From: Ricordea florida
Lineage: Eukaryota; Cnidaria; Anthozoa; Corallimorpharia; Ricordeidae
Assembly: GCA_949710005.1 (NCBI GenBank)
Contig: OX453286.1
Location: forward strand, 24,102,310 to 24,166,309
DNA length: 64,000 nucleotides
Direction: 5' to 3'
Numbering within the stretch: the stretch's first letter is position 1; each line of letters starts with the position of its first letter. The notes beneath the pieces were generated by a model. That model was not told where the DNA came from. It saw nothing but the letters and a program-made list of their open reading frames with translations, and did not search any database. Shown here one piece after another: positions 46,290-59,000 of the stretch. The position numbers and the translations under genes are program-made.

Positions 46290-46540
46290 CCTGAAATAGC
46301 AACTTAAACAGCAACTTAAACAGCAACTTAAACAGCAACTTAAACAGCAACTTAAACAGCAACTTAAACAGCAACTTAAGCAGCAACTTAAACAGCAACT
46401 TAAACAGCAACTTAAGCAGCAACTTAAGCAGCAACTTAAACAGCAACTTAAACAGCAACTTAAACAGCAACTTAAACAGCAACTTAAACAGCAACTTAAA
46501 CAGCCACTTAAACAGCAACTTAAACAGCAACTTAAACAGG
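46290..46540. repeat. 12-bp minisatellite (CAGCAACTTAAA)n, about 20 copies
   Basis: CAGCAACTTAAA repeats with a few AAG variants. Because 12 is a multiple of three, the minus strand has an open frame of LLFK repeats, which I treat as chance. Confidence 0.95.
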
Positions 46541-46544
46541 GTAG

Positions 46545-46710
46545 ATGCCAGTTATCAAGGATTGATTGAATATTACAGTTAGAGATTCTGAGAGTACGTC
46601 AGGGCATTGCCTCAATAATTTCGCCAAAATGTTATCCAATCCGGTTGCCTTTGTCTTTGCGTACGCTGTGGATGGCTTTTTGCCTTATAATCCCACAATT
46701 GGGTAGAATC
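46545..46710 (-). pseudogene. LINE reverse transcriptase fragment
   Basis: Minus strand, with a frame change, reads GLDN... LAKLLRQCPDVLSESL, then FNQSLITGIYP. This is the reverse transcriptase finger region common in CR1/L2-type LINEs (xGLDxI...L...IFNxSLxTGxxP). The 12-bp minisatellite starts directly after it. Confidence 0.6.
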
Positions 46711-47017
46711 TGGTAATTTGTTTAGTAGCTTTAGTACAACATCTGATGCAGTATTTTAAGGCCTAAAATGAGCAGTGCGAAAATCACATATTTTGGATAA
46801 GGGCTTTGAGTGCGCATCTCCCCTCCTACCCCCAGCAAGTTTTTATAGATGACCCTCCCAGCCTCCCCGGATTCAAGACGTTTTGCCTTTAATATGGGAA
46901 GGGGGGGAGGCACTGTTGACGAGAAATGCGAGTGCTACGTGCGGAATGCTGCAATACAGCTTGGATACAAAAGGTGCTGCGCTTTCCGTTCTCATCTTTT
47001 CTTCTACGGTACAACAG
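46711..47017. other. Stretch 3' of the P450 gene
   Basis: No gene seen. It should contain the P450 3' untranslated region; ATTAAA on the minus strand near 46888 is a possible polyadenylation signal. Confidence 0.4.
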
Positions 47018-50000
47018 TCAGCGGTCCACGAATTTTAACTTGACCTCACTGTCGGGGACGAGAAGCGAGAAATACTGGGGCTTAACTTCCTCATCGCATT
47101 CAAGCCAAAAGTTCTGAGAGATCTGAAAAGAAGTAATAAAAAAGGCGACTATAGACACACCAATAATTGAACAAACAACTTAGATTAATTTAAGACGAAG
47201 AAAGGACATAGAAAACCTCGTAATGCATTTACAAACCTCTTCCCAATGAATGGAAACAACTACACGCACAAATGAAGAACATACAAAAGGCTTTTCAAAG
47301 AAAACCGGCATTGGCAGGGATTTGGTATCACGAAAACTGAAATTACAGAGCTAACTGTTTTGATTAGAATTTGAAAGTTTATTGATAAGGATGTTAGTGG
47401 AAAATTCCGGGCAATTGGAATGGCAACCTCGTTCCCAGGGCTCTTCCCTAGAAAGCGCGGGAAAAGACCCTGGCATCGGCTGGTCACGTGTTCGTCTTAA
47501 ATATTCATTGCAAAACTAATTTATGAATACCTGCGGTTAATTCTGCATTTTCGTTGGTTGCTGGAATTTTCTCAAATTCTACTTGTCATAAAATATTTTT
47601 GAGAAGGTTGCGAGAATATCTCCACGTGTCACAGCAAGTCTAGTGTTCCGCATATTTTATGGAGCAGTCAATTCCAAAAAAAATTATATTCGACATTATG
47701 TCGAATATGAATTTTGCCGTCTTTACGGCGATGAATTCGACAGCCGTCGCTTTATTCGTGTTTTTGGTAAAGTGAACTCACAACCAGCAGTTACTGGGGC
47801 AGATATTATAAAGACACGTTCCCCGAGATTGCTTTGCAGCTATCACAGATGAGACAGCTACAGCCTGTCAAATGTTGTGCGATAGATTTAGACAAAGATC
47901 TATCCTTGACGTGCGAACTCACTGAAAGCCGACAGAAACATTTCAGTACACGCATTTCGCTTCCTGCCATCAGGGGTCAGTAAAGGTTTAAATTTCATCA
48001 AAGGCGAAGCATTTAGGCTGCTTCGAACTAAGTCTTCAAAAAATACTCTTGAAGAGAATATTGGAGCATTCACATCACGCCTTTACGAAAGGCGAGAGGT
48101 TATCCAGATACTCTGGTAAATAAAGTCCTCTCAGAAGTGAAATTCGAAGAGAGAAAGTCAGCTCTTCAAAAAAATAAAAGAACGCACAATAGAATTCTTC
48201 CTTTTGTCACACAATACCACCCAGCGGCGCCTAATTTACCCAATTTAAAGAAATCGTATTGAACAAATGGCATTTTGTACAGGATCAACCTTTACTACGT
48301 GAGATATATTAAGAGCCTCCCATCATCTCGTACAAAAGAGGAAAATCGCTCAAGGACATACTCGTGAGATCCAAACTCTAAAGGCAAAGAAACTACACTT
48401 GTGAACAGCGGGAGTCGTGTAGGCCTGTCACAACCTTGTCTTAAAAAATCTGTAAACATAATCTGGATATCTCCTTTCAGTAGGTTCGCACTGGGATTTT
48501 TTAACGGTCCATCAGCCTTGCTTTCTTCTGAATGAAATAAGCTGTCGGTCGCTTCCGGCTCGTCTCAGAATAGCTGAAGAACATCGGCAGTGATTCCTCT
48601 ATCCTGAAGCACTTTCAGTTGGTCCTCTATGATGGAGTTTAAAGGACGAAAATCTGTCACAATATTCTTGTCCGCCTTGACTGGCAAAAAATCCGGTAGC
48701 AGCTGAAATAGGAGAGACTTACCGAAACCAGTGGGTAGAACGGCAACAACATCTTACCCTTTCAGCAAATATTGAAAACAATTCACTTGAAGTGGCTTCA
48801 AACAAAACGAAGGAAAGCCACAACGATTTAAGGCCGATCCAAGTCGTTAAAGCACAGATATTTCACGAGGCGTAGTTTCACGCTTCTCCGCCATCTTCCT
48901 TTAGCCTTTTTTAATATGCAAAGCGCTAATTTATTACACCCAGGATTTCAGGGTGTAAAATGAACACGTGACCAGCCGATGCCAGGGTCTTTTCCCGTCC
49001 GCCATTTTTCTTTCTAGGGAAAAGCCCTGGGAACGAGGTTGTTGGAATGGCTAAAAGGATAAAAAATAATCACTTCGTAGTGTCGCAGATATCAGTCATG
49101 CCATATAATCGACAAGAATTAAAACCTAACTTACCTGTGAAAGCAAAAGATACATCTCAAGTTCAGCCACACGACGCCCTGCCAATCAACAAATTCCGTT
49201 TAAAACTGCCACACTGCATGGTTTGATCATAGTTAGTAGAGGGGACTGGTTATGAAACCCGACAAACTTCAAAGAGGCATCTCTTTGTTATGGTTTTCGC
49301 TCGGTCACGTGACTCTGAGAGTGCACATTTGCGAATCGAAACAAGCGAGTTGTACCTCGAGTGAGCAATATTTTGGCAGATTACTCAATTTAGCGTTGGT
49401 GTATTTAAGTTTTCGGTTGTTTGATTAGTAGAAAGCAATATCTGGACGCAACTGTGCTGTGTTTGGACGCGGCTCTCACTAAAAAGAAACCCAGATTTGG
49501 CGTGTAACCGAAGTTGAATATGCCGAAGAGGAGCCATGAAACATGCAAGCCAGTACCAAGACCAGAGCGTCCCGTCGTTTAAGACGTTGTAAAATCTTCG
49601 AACAAGAGCAACTACTACCAGAATTCTGTCAAAGAGTGAACAATTTTAAATCCTTGGAAAGATGGAGTTTAAAACAACTCTCTGATCGTCTCATTCTCAA
49701 GAGAGTAGTGCAGCCATATCTCCTTCCAGAGTTCGAGACAGTTGTAGACGACAGCCGAGCTTTTACTGTGTTTGGAGCCTATTTGATGAGGTTCATGCAA
49801 TATATTTGAAGTATCCACGTCTGTCTAAACAGAGTTTTATCATTTTGGGCATTTCTTTGTCAAATCAGTGAGATGTTGTAGTTTCTTAGTTAATCCACAG
49901 CTTATTACATGTATTCTCGGGTTTTTGTTGTACAAAAGGTAAAGTCAAGACAAGATGATCTATTAAACTCAGCTCAGTTTCACATCAAATATAGGTTAAA

Positions 50001-53000
50001 TTTACATAGGCAACTAAACAGAGTAAAGCCAAGGAATAAAAGAAGAAAATGTAACAACAAATAGGGAGCGAGTTGGGATAATCCAAATAGCAAAGGCTAA
50101 TCTAGTGGAGGACCCCTACAATAAAATACAGTTACAGACAGAATTAAAAATATATGTTTTATAAAAAGTATTTCTTCATACGCTAAGATAGATAATTAAA
50201 TTGAATAACAATCAAGCATAGAGTTCTTAAGGGTTTTACAAAATATTCTGAGAGAATTTAAATTAGTTATACTTGTAGGCAAGGAATTCCAAAGACGAGG
50301 ACCAGTGAATTTTAGGGAGTGTAAGCCATATTGGATGGTATTAACTAAGGCTACATAAAGATTTCTATTACATGATTGCCTTGATGAATAGGAATAAAAT
50401 GGAAGATGTAAATTTGAAATATTTACTGAAACAGAGGGGCATGACCACTGATAAACAAAAGAGAGAATCTGTGATTCAATAATATCATCAAGCTTAAGTA
50501 GATTGAGAGATTTGAACAGAGGCTCAGAATGGGATTTTGGTTCAGAGAAAGATACTATTCTGATTGCTTTTTTTTGGATAATAAATAGTTTTTTCAGAAA
50601 TGATGGAAAGGTTAAACCCTAGACACGGACACCATAAGTGAGGAAAGGATAGATAAGAGAGTAATAAAGCATGACAAGAATATGTCTGTTGACAAAATGT
50701 CTCACTCTTGACAGGATACCTACTGTTTTAGATAGTTTCAAACAAAGCTCATTAATATGACTTTTAAAAGTCACAATGTACCTTGAATCAAAACTCATCC
50801 TAGTTTTTTATTCCAGGCAGTGTTACTGGACATGTGTGGAAACTTTTTTCAATTTGCAGTTCCTAGGCAAAAATCATATCTTGTTTTTTATTTTCGATCT
50901 TTGTTGTCAATACCCCTTCAAAATTATCAAAACAATCTCTGAGCCAACTGGACTTTTCTTTCATAGTCTTCAGTAAGAATCTAGGAAAAACTTTAATTTT
51001 GTTCAATGTGTGTTAATATTTATATTGTTTCTGCAGAAAGTGTACAAAAACCATTATGAAATAATTTATTGGATTGGGTTTTGCAATAACTGTGAGAGTT
51101 ATCATCATTGTTTGGCTTATGCTGGCAACACCTGCTCTGACTATAGGGCCATAACATTAATTCACAGAATTAAAAAGTAACAAAAAGGTCAGTTAAGTCT
51201 ATCTATAAATGTGCTTGTCACAACACTGTTTGATTTCCATGCGTAACCCTTTGGCTTTCAAGCACCAATTTTTTTACCCTGTATTTCAAGCTCGCTATTT
51301 CATGCAAAATATCTGTGAAGACACATGCGTCTGGTACCAGCTCTGGATCAGAAACCATCAAATGAAAATTTGATAGCACTTCACAGTCAGTAATTGATTT
51401 ATGAATGATATCCTCAATATAATATTTTGTACACTAGCTTTGGAGGTGAACTGCCTGAAATAAGTTTCTGTATTGCTAAAAATGTGTTCTGCTGGCCTAT
51501 TAATGTGCCACAGACCTCAGCGACTGAGACTTGCAACCAGCCCTTCTCCATTTTCCCACATTTCAAAACAGCCATTCCCTCCTTGTTCTCAAGTGAGTTT
51601 ATTCTGCCACGCTCTTTGTAGATATTGTGCAGCACATGTCCTCCTAGATAAGGCAGACCAGTTTTCTCTCTCTCTGAAAGCATGGATTATGAAAGTGGGC
51701 TGTTGACTTAAGGAAGCCTAATGTGCTTGCAGTGTGCTAGCATACAACCTGCTACCTTGCTTGCTAGTAATGTTGCAGTATTTTGAGACAGTCCTTTATA
51801 AAAGTTTGAATAGTTTAACATAGTATTTGCCATAAAACGTTTCAGCAACTCCATCCTTGCAATATCTATCAAACATGGACTATATGAGAGAAAATTTTAG
51901 TCTCTTCATCAGGTTTTCTAAATAAATATAAGTCGAATTCATTCCTTAACCTTTCAGCAAAAACTTTGGATCTTTTCACAGTAAGTAAGGTAAAGTTGAC
52001 AATTTCTTAAATAATGCTTGGTGTTGGTGACTGGCGTTGGGATGTTGTTGTGCATGGCAGCCGTATGTCTCCAGAACCCTTCTCCTCTGGTCTTATAATT
52101 TTTGCCACGTGAACGGCAAAATATTTCTAGCGATTGCACCTGCAAACGGGGTAAAAGTAAGTTAAAACAATTGCGCTAAATAGAATCAATATCGTAAAAT
52201 TGAAACATGTCCAGACATCGTCAAAATTAAGTTTGAATATTGTATAGAAACTATCAAGACAGCTTCTGATTCAAAACGCCCTAAAGCGAGATTCCACGGT
52301 TAACATGCTGAAAGGCTTGCGAGAAATACGCTTGACTAAAGTGCAAACTTTTATGTTCAGTTAATATAGAGTTCGATAATACTGCACCGCAGTTGTTGGA
52401 GAGAAACTTCGATCTTGGGCCAATAAATCATGTGGTTTTCATACACGACGAATCGATTCACAAAGTTTATACTCACGTCTTTATCTGAGACGGTAAGGTG
52501 CTCCTCCATTTCTTCTTCTTGTTCTATAATATCCAAAGAGCATCAAAATCATCGCCAAGCAAGTATCAAATCGTCTAAGTTGTCCGCCATATTTGTTGTT
52601 GAGTGTGCACTCTCGTGATCACGTGACCGACAAGTTCAACATCGAGAACGGGCATATTGTTGTTCTTATTGAAGTTTGCCGAGTTTCATAACCAGTCCCC
52701 TCTACCAACTATGGTTTGATCCACAGATGAGAAAGTTAGAACCACACTGTATAGTAAAACAAACAGTACCACAGTACAGTACTGTTCAGTAGTTTTACAA
52801 AGAATGCATGGTCACACTGCATGGTTTCATCCACTGATGAGAAAGTTAGAACCACACTGTATAGTAAAACAAACAGTACCACAGTACAGTACTGTTCAGT
52901 AGCTTTACAGAGAATGGTCACACTGCATGGTTTGATCCACAGATGAGAAAGTTAGAACCACACTGTATAGTAAAACACACAGTACCACAGTACAGTACTG

Positions 53001-56000
53001 TTCAGTAGCTTTACAAAGAATGGTCACACTGCATGGTTTGATCCACAGATGAGAAAGTTAGAACCACACTGTATAGTAAAACAAACAGTACCACAGTACA
53101 GTACTGTTCAGTAGCTTTACAAAGAATGGTCACACAGCATGGTTTGATCCACAGATGAGAAAGTTAGAACCACACTGTACAGTAAAACAAACAGTACCAC
53201 AGTACAGTACTGTTCAGTAGCTTTACAAAGAATGGTCACACTGCATGGTTTGATCCACAGATGAAAAAGTTAGAACCACACTGTATAGTAAAACAAACAG
53301 TACCACAGTACAGTACTGTTCAGTAGCTTTACAAAGAATGGTCACACAGCATGGTTTGATCCACAGATGAGAAAGTTAGAACCACACGGCATAGTAAAAC
53401 AAACAGTACCACAGTACAGTACTGTTCAGTAGCTTTACAAAGAATGGTCACACTGCATGGTTTGATCCACAGATGAGAAAGTTAGAACCACACTGTATAG
53501 TAAAACAAACAGTACCACAGTACAGTACTGTTCAGTAGCTTTACAAAGAATGGTCACACAGCATGGTTTGATCCACAGATGAGAAAGTTAGAACCACACG
53601 GCATAGTAAAACAAACAGTACCACAGTACAGTACTGTTCAGTAGCTTTACAAAGAATGGTCACACTGCATGGTTTGATCCACAGATGAGAAAGTTAGAAC
53701 CACACTGTATAGTAAAACAAACAGTACCACAGTACAGTACTGTTCAGTAGCTTTACAAAGAATGGTCACACTGCATGGTTTGATCCACAGATGAAAAAGT
53801 TAGAACCACACTGTACAGTAAAACAAACAGTACCACAGTACAGTACTGTTCAGTAGCTTTACAAAGAATGGTCACACTGTATGGTTTGATCCACAGATGA
53901 AAAAGTTAGAACCACACTGTATAGTAAAACAAACAGTACCACAGTACAGTACTGTTCAGTAGCTTTACAAAGAATGGTCACACAGCATGGTTTGATCCAC
54001 AGATGAGAAAGTTAGAACCACACGGCATAGTAAAACAAACAGTACCACAGTACAGTACTGTTCAGTAGCTTTACAAAGAATGGTCACACTGCATGGTTTG
54101 ATCCACAGATGAGAAAGTTAGAACCACACTGTATAGTAAAACAAACAGTACCACAGTACAGTACTGTTCAGTAGCTTTACAAAGAATGGTCACACTGCAT
54201 GGTTTGATCCACAGATGAAAAAGTTAGAACCACACTGTATAGTAAAACAAACAGTACCACAGTACAGTACTGTTCAGTAGCTTTACAAAGAATGGTCACG
54301 CAGCATGGTTTGATCCACAGATGAGAAAGTTAGAACCACACAACATAGTAAAACAAACAGTACCACAGTACAGTACTGTTCAGTAGCTTTACAAAGAATG
54401 GTCACACTGCATGGTTTGATCCACAGATGAAAAAGTTAGAACCACACTGTATAGTAAAACAAACAGTACCACAGTACAGTACTGTTCAGTAGCTTTACAA
54501 AGAATGGTCACGCAGCATGGTTTGATCCACAGATGAGAAAGTTAGAACCACACAACATAGTAAAACAAACAGTACCACAGTACAGTACTGTTCAGTAGCT
54601 TTACAAAGAATGGCCACACTGCATGGTTTGATCCACAGATGAAAAAGTAAGAACAGTCTGAAGAAAAGACGCGCGCTGATTGGTTAGAATTCGTGTTTCT
54701 ATAACTCGATAGAAACACAGAACTAGCACGAGCTGTTGACGAAATGATGACGCGGCAAAGAGAATTTAAATTTTGGTCATCAAAGTTAACAAGATGTTTT
54801 CCTTTCTTTCGTCGCGGTGTTTTCCAAAAGAAATAGAAAACATGTTCTTCTCGAAAACGCTGTGGAAACACTCGCCCGCGGCTCGTATTCCCACAGCATT
54901 TCTCGTTCTCCCAAACTTCCACTCGTGTTTCTATAACTCAATAGAAACACGGTACATGTTTTCTATTTCTTAAACAGTACTGTTCAGTAGCTTTACAAAG
55001 AATGGTCGCACTGCATGGTTTATTGGTCAGTGTTCATCTGGTTTTGGTTTTGGTTTAACCACAGTCAATTGAAACTGCTCTACGCCAAAATTATACAAGT
55101 GGCCCTCTCTCTTACCGAGGCACATTCTGGTTCCAAATCCAAACGGGAGCGAAGCAAAAGCATGGTAAACAGACTTTTTAGTGTCATCTCTGAGCCACCG
55201 TTCAGGATTGTACTCCAAAGGATCATTAAACAGTTCAGGATCACGGCCCATTGAGTACAGTGGAATACGAATCATCACCTGTCGAAACAAACGAGCATTT
55301 AAGAAATTCAGTTAAAATATTGGCGTGTGAAACGTCTGGAACAAGCAATTAAACTATTGAAGATTTGAGCTGTGAACCAAGGGGCTATTTTCTAAAGAAC
55401 TGGTGCCACGATGATAGTTGGAAACACAACAAATGGATCTGTTATATAGCTGGTGTTTTTCCCGCTACAGGCAAAGGCAAACACATTAAGGCCCAAACGG
55501 CCGGAGCGTATCCCGGTTTCGATATCATCAAGCACCTGGGAGTATTATTACTCCCCCCTGGAAGGGATGCTAGTCCATCGCAGGGTCACTCCCAGCATTA
55601 TATCGCTTGAACCCATTTATACACCTGGGTGGAGAGAGACAGTGTGGAGTAAAGTTTCTTGTCTAAGGAAAAAACACAAGTTACCATCAGCATTATATTG
55701 CTGGTACCCATTTATACACCTGGGTGAAGAGAGACAGTGTGGAGTAAAGTTTCTTGTCTAAGGAAACAACATGGTGCAAGCACCAGGGCTCGAACTCCAA
55801 ACCTTCAGCTCGGAAGTCCGACATGCTAACCACTACACTACTGTGCCTCCATCCCGCTACAGAAGGCCCATTTATTGGCTAGTTCATGGTCTCATGACAT
55901 TCAACAACGAAACTGTTTACCGCCAAATGCTATGAGCGGGCAACATTGCTAAAACTATGACGTCAAACAGAAAACAGTTCACTGTTACACGCGAAATGCT

Positions 56001-59000
56001 GACCGCTGTTACACGTGATCACGTCAATAAAGTGATCATTTGTTCTCCACCGGTTTAACCCATTTGTTCTGCTATATAACAAATCACTTAAAGACTGGTC
56101 CCTTGGGGGAACAGTCAATTTTGTTTCTCTCGAATATCCATGTTTCCCTCGACTTCGTTCAGGGAAACATGCAGATTCTCGGGAAACAAAATTCAATGTT
56201 CCCCTCGGGACCAGACATTAAGGTTTAATAATCAAACGAGTTCATAATGCATGCTGGATCACCGTAAAGTAATAGAGAAGCTTCGTTTTGAGCGTTAGCC
56301 CCTCGTCAGAGCGAAAGAAGGCTTAACAATCGAAACATATTTAATGTTACTGTGACAAATCTTACATTTATCAACTTGTTTGACAATTATTGCATTAGGG
56401 ACCGTTCATTTTTTATGAGGGAGGGAGGGCTAGTATGATTCGGGAAGCATGTCCCCCCTCCAAAAAAAAATACCCACCACCCCCCCTCCCTCGTAAAAAA
56501 TGAACGGTACCTTAAATATTTGACCTTCGCAGTTTTTAAAAACAAAATAATGTAATTGCAATTCAAGCTAAAGAAAGAGCAGGTTCTTAAACTCAAACTG
56601 GCAAACTTTTTAAATTGAGTGTTCTTGTACATGCTGACTTAGACAGGAAAAACACACCAGCCTCGCCATGTCTGTTCGACACTTTTCCACCTGAGTTCAT
56701 TAAGACAACGCTTTTTCATACGATTCATTTGATCCAAAATACAGTTTTAAAAATTCATCCATATCATTTATGATAATAAACACATAAAAAAACACATATA
56801 TCCACAGTAATTCTTCTTTACCATCTTCAGTACTAAAATTAGAAAACTGCTCTTACATCTGGAGGTATACGATAACCTCGGATAACGGTGTCTTCTGAAA
56901 GAATACGAGCATTCTCGACGGTGACCGGAAACATCCTGCCATGACAACAAACAAAACAAATTACAACCAGTAATGATGTACACCGTCATGAACTCGAGAA
57001 AGGGAGGGATTTTGAGAGTTTAGTTTATGAGAGGGCAGTAAAATTTTGCTGTGCTTGGTTTGGTATCTACTAAGGGTTCACCCAAAGTACCCAGTCTCCC
57101 TGGTACCCAGTCTCCCTCCCTTTTACCTTACGGTGGTATAACTTAGTTAATCAACTCGTTTAATTTACCCATTTTCTTGTGTTTCAACTTCCCACCGACG
57201 CAGCACCAGTTTCTTTAGAAACTATCCCCACAATCCCTGGTATCTGCTCCACCTTCCCGGGAAACAAAAAGAAAGCTTGCAAACCTGAGAGTTTCTCGTA
57301 TGCAGGCCTTGAGGAATGGCATTTTCTGTAGAGATGACGGAGTAGGAAGTTCTCCTGGTTGAAGGACAGACCTCACCTCATTATACAGCTGTTTTTGTAC
57401 GCCAGGATTTTTTGCAAGGCAGCACATCGTCCATAAACTCGTGTTTGAGGTCTGAAAAATAAACTTTCATTCAATAACTGACCAAGAAAGATACTGTTAC
57501 GATACGACATTTGTATAGGTAATCACATGATTTGTCTCGTGCAATTTGGGATAAATCAGCATGAGTAAATTTTTCAAAGGCTAACCAAATTGCACGAGCC
57601 CGTAGGGCGAGTGCAATTTGTAGTCTTTGAAAAATTTACAAGTGCTGATTTATCCCAAATTGCACGAGATAAATCATGTGATTACTTGTTAATAATATAC
57701 ATGTAAAAATTTAATTTCAACTTCCTGCACTCAATTTCAACTTTTTGCACTCAATTTCAATTTTCTGCACTGTTTGGGATTAATTGACGTGCTCTCAGCC
57801 AATGAGCATGCTGAAATTTTTGCATGTATATTATTAAGTAGTTAATTACATATTATTCAATAAAATTTAAATACTAGTAATACAACATTTGTATTAAGTA
57901 TTAAGGCTGCATTACAAATGTTCATTTGGGGCAATTACTATGTCTCTTGCTTACTCAAGCAGAATGTCATGGGCGGACGAGTAGACAATGTTTACCGATA
58001 GAAAGCTATTGTGATGTTAAAACTGTAGCAAATATCCTTGCATATATATTTTGTTGAACTCGTTCTTCAAAGAGTAGGTTAACCCTATATTTCTATTTAT
58101 GGCAAATTGTTGACGTAAAACAAACCGTTTCTATGGCTGCCATAAGAATCTCAACCAGATTTGCCGTTATTTCTTTACTATCAATATCTTCTCTGGCGAC
58201 GAGGAACGTCAAGAACTCTGGGGAATCCTCACTGACCACATCTTCTCCACTATCAACTCTTCTTTGTATTTCTTGCAATTTTCTCTGAATGCACTTGTCC
58301 CCAAAATCATAGAGCACATCCATGCAGTCATAGAATTCTTGGAATGGCTTTGGCCTGTATAATTTGTCAATCCAAGCAGGAATGACAAACACCTTTAACA
58401 TCACATGGAATAACTTCTCTGTTGCTTCAATAACCTCCTGAGCTTCATCCACAGGAGCTTTACCAAATGAACCAAATCTGGTCTCAAATAACACTGTACC
58501 AATTGCTGCAATGATGATTGAATTACAGTAAATTTATCTCAACCTTAGTCACTGTTTTACTGAAGTACAGAGCATGATTCGTTAGCTAGCTGCGAGAGTA
58601 TCTCTCACAGATAAGCCAACCAAAATGAAAGATTTTACGTGTACGTGTAGATCACATGTGCTGACAGTGTGACTCTCAGATTTGCTACCAAGGTATATCA
58701 AATGAGGGATCAATTGCTGGAAGGGGGTGGGATCGTAATGTGTAGTGTGTGATGCTTAATTAACCCTTTCACTCCTGTTTACGTCAATTGACGTGACGCT
58801 CATGTCACGCGAAAGTCCGATTTACGTCAAGCGACGTTTTCTTGGGGTAGCTCTGTTCAACAGCTCTTTTCTCTTCATTGGTTAATGCTGAGGTCATGTG
58901 ACATCCAGTAACGAAACCAGCACGTGCCAAATGAAAATTTTCTCATACATGAGTTCCCTGTGAAACGTTGCTTTCACCGAGAATTTTAAAGTTAAACTTC

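Larger units (their letters stand above)
47424..49041. mobile_element. TIR element with 9-bp target duplication carrying Penelope and RecQ-like fragments
   Basis: CAACCTCGTTCCCAGGG at the left is inverted at the right (CCCTGGGAACGAGGTTG), and symmetry extends about 70 bases (CTGGCATCGGCTGGTCACGTG). The flanks TTGGAATGG (47415-47423 and 49042-49050) are an exact 9-bp duplication. Inside are a Penelope fragment (+) and a helicase pseudogene (-). No transposase is seen. It sits in P450 intron 7, since exon 7 is at 49135-49178 and exon 8 at 47018-47122. The 9-bp duplication and long TIRs suggest a MULE-type mover, an inference. Confidence 0.85.
49229..52712. mobile_element. 3.5-kb TIR transposon with two inward-facing degenerate frames
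   Basis: Ends ATAGTTAGTAGAGGGGACTG and its near complement, with symmetry over about 100 bases (GGTTATGAAAC, AAACTTCAA, TCGGTCACGTGA, GAGAGTGCAC). The flanks GGTTTGATC (49220-49228 and 52713-52721) look like a 9-bp target duplication. A plus-strand frame starts near the left end and minus-strand coding traces start near the right end (ATG at 52592). The middle carries an inserted LINE fragment. The superfamily is not recognised. Confidence 0.75.

Noticed and set aside
46285-46530. LLFK-repeat frame of 81 residues, looks like an amphipathic peptide
   Set aside because: It follows only from a 12-bp repeat, whose length is a multiple of three; no start context, splice signals or partner exon.
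55027-55115. P450 C-terminus EGHLYNFGVEQFQLTVVK by read-through
   Set aside because: It lacks the conserved RRxAELEM segment; GTAAGA at 55115 is a good donor, and the phase-matched exons at 49135 and 47018 supply the expected end.
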